Shown here: positions 57,680 through 64,000 of the stretch, one piece after another
How the letters are laid out: each line of letters opens with the position of its first letter
Numbering within the stretch: the first letter of the stretch is position 1
NCBI GenBank assembly: GCA_013339895.1
Contig: JABACO010000002.1
Span: forward strand, 8,402,924-8,466,923
DNA length: 64,000 bases
Source of the DNA: Ephydatia muelleri
Lineage: Eukaryota; Porifera; Demospongiae; Spongillida; Spongillidae
Reading direction: 5' to 3'
The notes under the pieces: model-generated
Told to the model about the DNA's origin: nothing
Databases searched by the model: none
The model's input: the letters and a program-made list of their open reading frames with translations, nothing else
Made by a program: the position numbers and the translations under genes

Positions 57680-59370
57680 CAAGTAATGAATTATTAATTT
57701 CAGCCATAAAAAGTGGTGCGGCCATGGCCGCAGTCGCCGTAGCGGTTCCGTCGCCACTGAATTAAGAACTATTGCGAGTTTGCGACTCGCGTTTTTCAAT
57801 GGTTTTCGATCGAGTGGCTTGTTTAGTACACACTGTTGTAAACGCCTCAATGTTTTGTGACCGTATATTCGATAAATAAAACACACTACTCCCTACCTCC
57901 TTACCAGTAAAACAGCTAATGGCTTCAATAAGGTATATATCTACAGTAGTGGCTTGCGGATTAGGATCGAGGGATTAGCTAGTCGCTGGATCAAGTTCAA
58001 CTAGTTATTAATTGTTATTGCAGCAAGATGCTGTGTTTGGAGAACACAAGCACCATTGTCTACAAGGTTAATACAACAAAAAGGAGAGATCAATTACATT
58101 CACTTTCCTTACCCCCCTCTCGTAAACAATATAGCTGCTCTATCACTTTGTATCACCGTGCTAAGGATCGATAACGATGAAATGCCGCGTAAAGTGACAT
58201 ACTGTTGTAATGCAACTCGGATATGCATCCGGCTGTTCATTTTGGAGTTCTGGACCTCCTTATCAATGATGTCCTGCAATGATTGATATATGTGCAAAGT
58301 TATTGCAAGTTCCTAAAATGGATAGTATTAGTCAGCAACAATAAACATACAGACGTGCTGGTGCGTATCCATGCATGTGCATGGGCTGGATTAGTTACAG
58401 AAACATTAATGTTTGAATTTAATTGTAATTACATATTGAAATATACACTTGAACTCATCTTCATAACTAACAGCATATTTATCTGTTCTTTGAACATGAT
58501 ACGTAAATTGCTTAATAGAACATCATTAGGTGCGTCTATTTATACAACTAAGAATTAGACCAACACTAAATGGCTTAGTGTGATACAGTAGAATTTGTGC
58601 TTTCCTCTTTTCGTATTTCAATTGCTTTGAATACATAGTAAACAACCATGTGAATGTTTATATTCAATGTGTCTCAATACCTGTGCTAGTCAAAAACATT
58701 GATGATGTATTTGAAGATATTTTCCTGGACATGTATCAATTCAAAAACTAATTAGTACTGTGTGGCATTACCTCTCTTGAGAGTTTGATTGTTGATGTAC
58801 TTAATTATAAGTGAGATAGATCTTGTTTAATTGATCTAGTGATGAACTTGTAGAATGTAGTGTTTTGAAGCTGTCGAACAACAAAGGCAATAATCATTTG
58901 CATACCTTTCATTCCTCAGAATAAGAAAATTAATATTAAAAAAAAAACCTATGAAAGGGATCAAATAAGTTCAGTTAAGAAGTGTTCAAGCATTCTACCT
59001 GGAGGCTGTTGAATATCATAAACAGCCAAGCGTATTCTGATTAACAGCGAGTAGACCAAATTAGGTTAGGCCCAACAATGGTAGAAGAAAAACCATTGCA
59101 GTCATAAGTGTCCTGTATTATTGTGAATGAGAAATGGATACAGAGTATAATACTATGTACATTTTGATCACCCGGAACACTTTGCAGTAAAACATTGCAT
59201 AGCATATACAGTATGGATCAGACAATGAATCAAATACGCCAGTATCAATTTCCTTTGTATGTTGAATCCACAAGGTACAAAGTAGCAAAGAAATGCCTAA
59301 TGTAATAATTACTGAAAACCATGAAATTGTTTTGGTTTATTCACTACTACAGTACAAAAGGACGATCGAA
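57680..59370. other. AT-rich non-coding stretch
   Basis: Only short ORFs without recognised domains (58,056-58,286 and 58,283-58,558 plus). No repeat structure is evident. Confidence 0.4.
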
Positions 59371-59375
59371 CTTAC

Positions 59376-59459
59376 CAAAATAGTTTTGCTGACGTTTCGG
59401 ATGTTCTCATCTTCTTTTTGGTCTTCAATATGATGCCCAGTGTTATCATCAACGTTTAC
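59376..59459 (-). CDS. Candidate internal exon (84 nt) of an unknown gene
   Basis: On the minus strand, TTTCTGCAG precedes an 84-nt open segment (VNVDDNTGHHIEDQKEDENI, then RNVSKTIL) followed by GTAAGT. Both splice sites are strong and the length is a multiple of three. The peptide is acidic and unrecognised. No adjoining exon could be fixed. Confidence 0.3.
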
Positions 59460-59464
59460 CTGCA

Positions 59465-59891
59465 GAAATTTTCACGCACACATGTGTTCATATTCAGTGT
59501 GTATTCCAAATGTGAATAGATGTCAAAATTGGACAAATGGGAGGTGCTTACTGCTATAATCAATAGCATAGGTCAAACAAAACCCCATATAACACCAAAT
59601 GAAGTTGGCAGCCAACAACTGTAAAAAGATGCCATTTGTCTAAAATTCAATACAATTATGAAGACAATGTGGCATACGCAATGAGAATTCCACGACTATC
59701 GCTTATTCCATACTCACAGTAGCACGCACACACAATCACTTCTCACAGAGGTACTCTCCTGCATGGGTACTAGACTGTAATGGGAATCTACCCCTGTACA
59801 AGTACATGTCATAACAGTGACACAGGAAGGTGCCTAAACATGTATGTACTGTATAAAGTCTAGAACACATTCATTTCATGACAGTGCCTAT

Positions 59892-59954
<63 letters not shown>

Positions 59955-60280
59955 CCGGAGAGAGAGAGAGAGGTGCCACGCATTAAAGTACATACAAGTA
60001 GAGCTTCCCTGCATGTGTACATATAGATCATGATTGACTTGTAGTGAAACATATAAAGAAATGAGCGGTACCAAAGTTGTAAAAGTTACAGTTGTTTTTT
60101 TTCCTGAGATTCCATCGCATGATTTCTGTTGTGCAAATTTAGAATGACATAATAAGATTTTTATTGTGAATTATCCGTGATCCGTTTTTATAAAATATTC
60201 AAGAGTTCGGGCTATTAATTATGTACAGCAAAAACCATTACTAAATTTAACTATTCCACGATGATACTTTTAATTGCGGC
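59465..60280. other. Non-coding stretch with (GT)n(GA)n tract at 59,893-59,955
   Basis: A (GT)18 run passes directly into (GA)n. Otherwise no feature is recognised. Confidence 0.6.
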
Positions 60281-61066
60281 AACGGAATCTTTAGTGTTCC
60301 GGTTCGGACCGAACCGGTATCGAACGGTTCGAGGTTCGACTCGGTTTGATGTTCGGTTCGAACGTATTTCGAACCTTTCGAACATCTCATTAAAAATTCA
60401 TTGCCTTGTACGAGAATAAGGTCTAGTGGCAGCTTTATCGGGTGATGGCCATTTTGAAGAAATGCTAAGCAAGATCTGTACATGTACGTACAGAGAGCGA
60501 CATCACTGCCATGCCTCGCCGATTAACTATTTCGTACTGTCGATCGCATATTGAACTACCGCCCCCCCCTCCGCCCCCACTGAAATAAAAATTAAATTAA
60601 TTAACGCTTCCATGTACCTGTTTTTAGAAAAGAACTGGTACCGGCTCCAATACAGCGCGGAGCCGCGTTCATGATTAATAAGTCGATACCCCCCACCGTA
60701 TTACGCTCGTTAAAAAAAACGGGCCATCTTTTTAATGGTGGGGGCGGGGGGGGGGGGGGGTTGTAGTTTAATTTAAACTCTAATAATCGTTAATAATTGG
60801 CGATCGCGAACCGTTCGAAGTTCGGTTCGAATTAAGTAGGTTTGGTTCGATGTTTGGTTCGAATGGATCGAACCGGAACACTAGGAATCTTGTTGCTCAG
60901 CATCCTCTGTCTTAGATTCTAAAATGAAAATACCCCCTTTATATATATTGAAAGTTTTGGTTCCTGGAGGCAAAATAGTGCTTTCGTAAACAAGTAAAGT
61001 ATTCCACCAGCTATAAATCTTGATTCGTGTTGGATTTTTCACTTGCGGCAATAGATTCTGATCCAC
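60251..61066 (-). pseudogene. Small ORF interrupted by the hAT-type MITE
   Basis: The minus-strand frame (MDQNLLPQVKNPTRIKIYSW ... GGIFILESKTEDAEQQDS) reaches the MITE at the target-site duplication. Across the insertion, the same frame continues VAAIKSIIVE to a stop at 60,251. So the MITE landed in a short open frame of about 72 codons. The ORF is unrecognised and an acceptor-like TTTTCATTTTAG lies inside it, so it may be a last exon. Confidence 0.35.
60292..60883. mobile_element. hAT-type MITE, 592 bp, with 8-bp TSD
   Basis: TIRs are TAGTGTTCCGGTTCGGACC... and ...GAACCGGAACACTA. GGAATCTT is duplicated at 60,284-60,291 and 60,884-60,891, the 8-bp duplication of hAT elements. The interior has repeated GGTTCGAA words and a second inverted repeat (GCCCCCCCCTCCGCCCCCAC near 60,560 against GTGGGGGCGGGGGGG near 60,740). 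No coding sequence. Confidence 0.9.
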
Positions 61067-61069
61067 TAT

Positions 61070-61960
61070 ACACCATTGTGTTTTACTGTGGTAAAAACAT
61101 ATTTTTTACCTTAAACTGTCGGATTTATATTGTAATGGATTCAATGATTATATTAAAAATTGCGGCCAGTGCCATATATGGCGCTACCCTCGCTCGTTCC
61201 TCGGCTCCATTTGGGAAAATTTATAAGCATCACTTTAACGTTAATGCATAATTTGACGCAAATCTCAATAACAGCTCAATTTATAATTTCTGCAAGATAT
61301 TTATAACCAACACCTCAAGTCACTTTTTTTTTCATATACAAGGTCAATTACTATAGTACGTATTACACTCTGTGTGTGTACCGATACGCTTGCTTTCATG
61401 CATGTATCCACTATAAGAAGGCTTGTACATGCAACTTTCAATCCACCATTATGTATATGCGTGCGTAGACAAACGCAAGCTGTCAATCCGCCCTTTGTGA
61501 CACACACATGCACACGCATGCCATACCACGCACCCACACATTGACAAGGCTTGTGGAGAAGGGCGTTCGGATCTTGGAAGGCATGGTATTATGTATTAGG
61601 CCAAGCCTGGCAATAGGCATACATCGGGGCACACTGGCATACATACGTTGGGGCATACGATTAGAGTGTGCGAGGGGGGAGAGGCCGGGGGAGGGAGACA
61701 AAGTTGTAGGCATGTAGCTACATGTATACATATACATAGAGCCATGTGCATGTTTGTGTGTTAGAGATATGCAGATCTTATACTTGTAGGCTTTTCTAAA
61801 TGTGACTGCATGCCGCGACCTTTTGCTGAGCTGGTTACATGTACAAGTATCATGAGTTGCTTTCCAACCGCTGGTCAATGCAATATGAAATGTGGTACAT
61901 ATGACACTGTGGTCAGGCTGTCGACTGTTAGATTGGCAGTGTGAAAAATAATTGTACAAA
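61070..61960. other. Non-coding stretch, nothing recognised
   Basis: Short ORFs only (for example 61,508-61,717 plus, and its minus counterpart), none with a recognisable domain. Confidence 0.4.
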
Positions 61961-61989
61961 GTACAGGTGGTTAGTTAATCTCCTCCCCC

Positions 61990-62310
61990 TTGTCCTGTAA
62001 AGCAGTTGTCATCACTTGCCACAATCATCTGTGTAACGAGTTTGCTGAGTTCTGCCATCATGCCCATCTTGGAGTGAGGGTAGAGTCGGGCAGCGGTCTT
62101 ACACCTGACCTAACCCATACCTGGCCAGTGGATGTACTTGTCCTCAATTGGGAGAGAGGGAACATGCTGCCTTTGATATCACGGTGACCTCTCCCTTTAT
62201 TCCTTCAATCCTAACTACAGCAAGCCTTCACAAGGGGCTGCAGCAGAGGAGGCTGAGACCAGAGAGCATAAAATCAATGATCCAAAATGTTTGGAGCTTG
62301 TCTGGGTGTA
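61990..62310 (+). pseudogene. Restriction-like-endonuclease-type C-terminal fragment (non-LTR retroelement-like)
   Basis: The frames read FAEFCHHAHLGVRVESGSGL, THTWPVDVLVLNWERG, AFDITVTSPFIPSIL, ASLHKG, then AAAEEAETREHKINDPKCLE. From memory this matches a block (RPADVLV.NW..G...AFD.TV.SP...A......GAAA...E.RKH..NDPKC.EL) at the end of reverse-transcriptase-like proteins in sponges and cnidarians. There D and the following FD could be part of a PD-(D/E)XK fold. Two frame changes are needed over 320 bp. No reverse transcriptase is present in the window next to it. Confidence 0.4.
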
Positions 62311-62415
62311 TACAGCATACCCAAACAATCTTTATATGATTGTACATTAATTTGTACATTTGCAAATGTATATGCACCGATTAGCCAAGCTTGAAATTGA
62401 GGCAGCAACCTCTCC

Positions 62416-62584
<169 letters not shown>

Positions 62585-62599
62585 CACATATACATGTGT

Positions 62600-64000
62600 G
62601 TAACCTTGGGTATGTTTTGTGCTGGTCATGTCTTAAAAGTGTGTAAACATGTAGTGTTGTGTGTGAGATATGGGGGTGTTGTGGTGTAAGAGAGGAGAGG
62701 TTGTTGTGAAAAGAAGGTGAGGGGTGGGTGCTTGTGAGTAGACCACAGTGGAAAATTGGAGGAGTGTTCAGCATCCAGGTACATGTAGATCTACAGATTA
62801 CATCAAGGGTCAGATTCAATTTGGTGATTTGAACTACATTAACTTTACCACGGGTGCAGACCTTACGATTTCTGTTAGATAAGGATATAGTCTGGCAGAT
62901 CTCTCATAAATGTATTCCAAAGGCAAAGAAAGCTCATAATTATAAACAAAAGAAAATCGCTTGAAGGCTGAAAAAATGCGTTGAATCGCTTCTTGTCATT
63001 AATTTGCGTGTCGAGACGCTTATCCAGCCGGGTCGCTGTCTCAATCTAGCAAATAGTCAGAACTGGTGTTCAAAACATGTATATGAAGTGTACATGCACA
63101 TCGCCAAGAATTTCTGTCGTGAAGGAGCGACTGTCTCACCTTTTTATTGCTGTTGTGTTCAGGTGGAGAGTTCTTATCTAGCCACAACTGTAAGGTCTGC
63201 GACCCGTTGTATAAGTTTACATAATGGGTTCAGGGGAACATTGCCTCAGAAAACGATTAAAAAACCATCGAACTCACGAGACTGGACCCGGGTAGCGCAC
63301 GAGGGAAGGGGATAATCGTTTGAAGGTCTGACGGAGAGTACTGTCTGAGCTAGTTTTAAGAGTGGATATGCATGGTGTGTTCACAAGTGATGTGCATTTG
63401 TGTTTGACTGTTGGAGGTACAGTGGTTAGGAGAGGAGAGAGGCCATTGAGAAGACACCTTGGAGAAGAGACTAAGCCTCGTAGGGGGAGAGGCTGTTTGA
63501 GAACCTACCTTGAGGCTGTTGGTAGAACTCCAGATTACATCAGCAGTGGTCATAGTGGTTTTAGTATTACGTAACTTTGCACGGGTGTAGACATTACAAT
63601 TTCTGTTAGATAATGATGCTAAACTTTTCGCTTGCATGAGAGCCTGAAAACTGTAAAACGGTTGGTTGTGGATTATTTGTGCAAATCTAGCCAGGTTCGC
63701 TGTGCTGTTAATCTGCCCGCCCATACATAGGCAGTCATCTTGCTTACTAAAAATTTAATTTCTACCGCGCATAATGATCGAATTCATAAACGAAGTAGTC
63801 ATTACATAATACCTTGCATAAAGTTATAATGGCGGCTAGCTAGCGGTTATAAACTTTAATGGCTGTAACGTAGCACAATTTGAATTACAATCTGAACCTG
63901 CGGCAGCAGGTTCAATATAGGATTGATTGAGGATTGATGAATATCATTAAATTGCATAATTCTTGATAAACCTGACCACTGTCAGCTTATCCAATGGAGA
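62600..64000. other. Non-coding right end with dispersed repeats
   Basis: An approximately 50-bp repeat (ACGGGTGYAGACMTTACRAT followed by TTCTGTTAGATAA) occurs at 62,848 and 63,578. The TGAACCTGC hairpin repeat is at 63,893-63,960. A 70-codon ORF (63,362-63,574) is unrecognised. Confidence 0.5.

Overview
The window is eukaryotic and almost certainly from an invertebrate metazoan. It has spliced genes with short GT-AG introns (some of 40-60 nt), long (AC)n/(GT)n, (CT)n and minisatellite arrays, frequent ACATGTAC-type words, and a dense, nested population of DNA transposons (CACTA/EnSpm, hAT, Tc1/mariner, PIF/Harbinger, foldback and hairpin MITEs). A sponge would fit, because the basic repeat proteins and CACTA relatives resemble what I remember of sponge and cnidarian predictions, but no sequence here fixes the species.

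Layout. 1-2.85 kb: 5' two-thirds of a minus-strand, multi-exon RAG1-like gene (zinc-binding region, RING, second zinc finger, start of the catalytic core), running off the left edge. 3.4-6.1 kb and 47.9-51.2 kb: two copies, in opposite orientation, of an apparently undescribed TIR-bounded element with a two-exon gene (MPSR start, 15-residue Lys/Arg-rich repeats, a conserved SYSL[FY]EP...LEKAIL...AFC..HP.LAQK block, then a low-complexity tail). 6,377-19,333: a CACTA element with GTG target-site duplications, a minus-strand tnp2-type transposase and a divergent second gene, split by a 7.6 kb giant foldback that carries its own nested MITEs. 19.7-21.8 kb: a second CACTA transposase tail. 21,999-26,620: a Tc1/mariner-type element stuffed with hAT, minisatellite and BEN-like debris. 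26,880-28,718: an intact, single-exon, divergent HSP70 gene. 29.3-30.1 kb: a PIF/Harbinger relic. 33,279-39,648: a third CACTA-type element that contains a hAT transposon and a tandem array of exon-like 127/134 bp units (possible gene capture). 40,248-40,688: a compact two-exon gene for a 128-residue treble-clef/HNH-like protein. 40,939-51,865: a four-exon C2-like gene whose third intron hosts one copy of the new element. 42.8-46.0 kb: two tandem repeat arrays. 53.1-57.7 kb: a smaller foldback split by a fourth CACTA element whose interior is a minisatellite. 57.7-64 kb: mostly non-coding, with a hAT-type MITE inserted in an ORF and a restriction-like-endonuclease-type fragment.

Genes likely to be functional are the HSP70, the HNH-like gene and the C2 gene. 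Most of the rest is mobile DNA in which insertions can be ordered by nesting: CACTA-1 before the giant foldback before the Harbinger MITE; foldback-2 before CACTA-2; CACTA-3 before hAT before a hairpin MITE. No tRNA, rRNA or CRISPR array was recognised.
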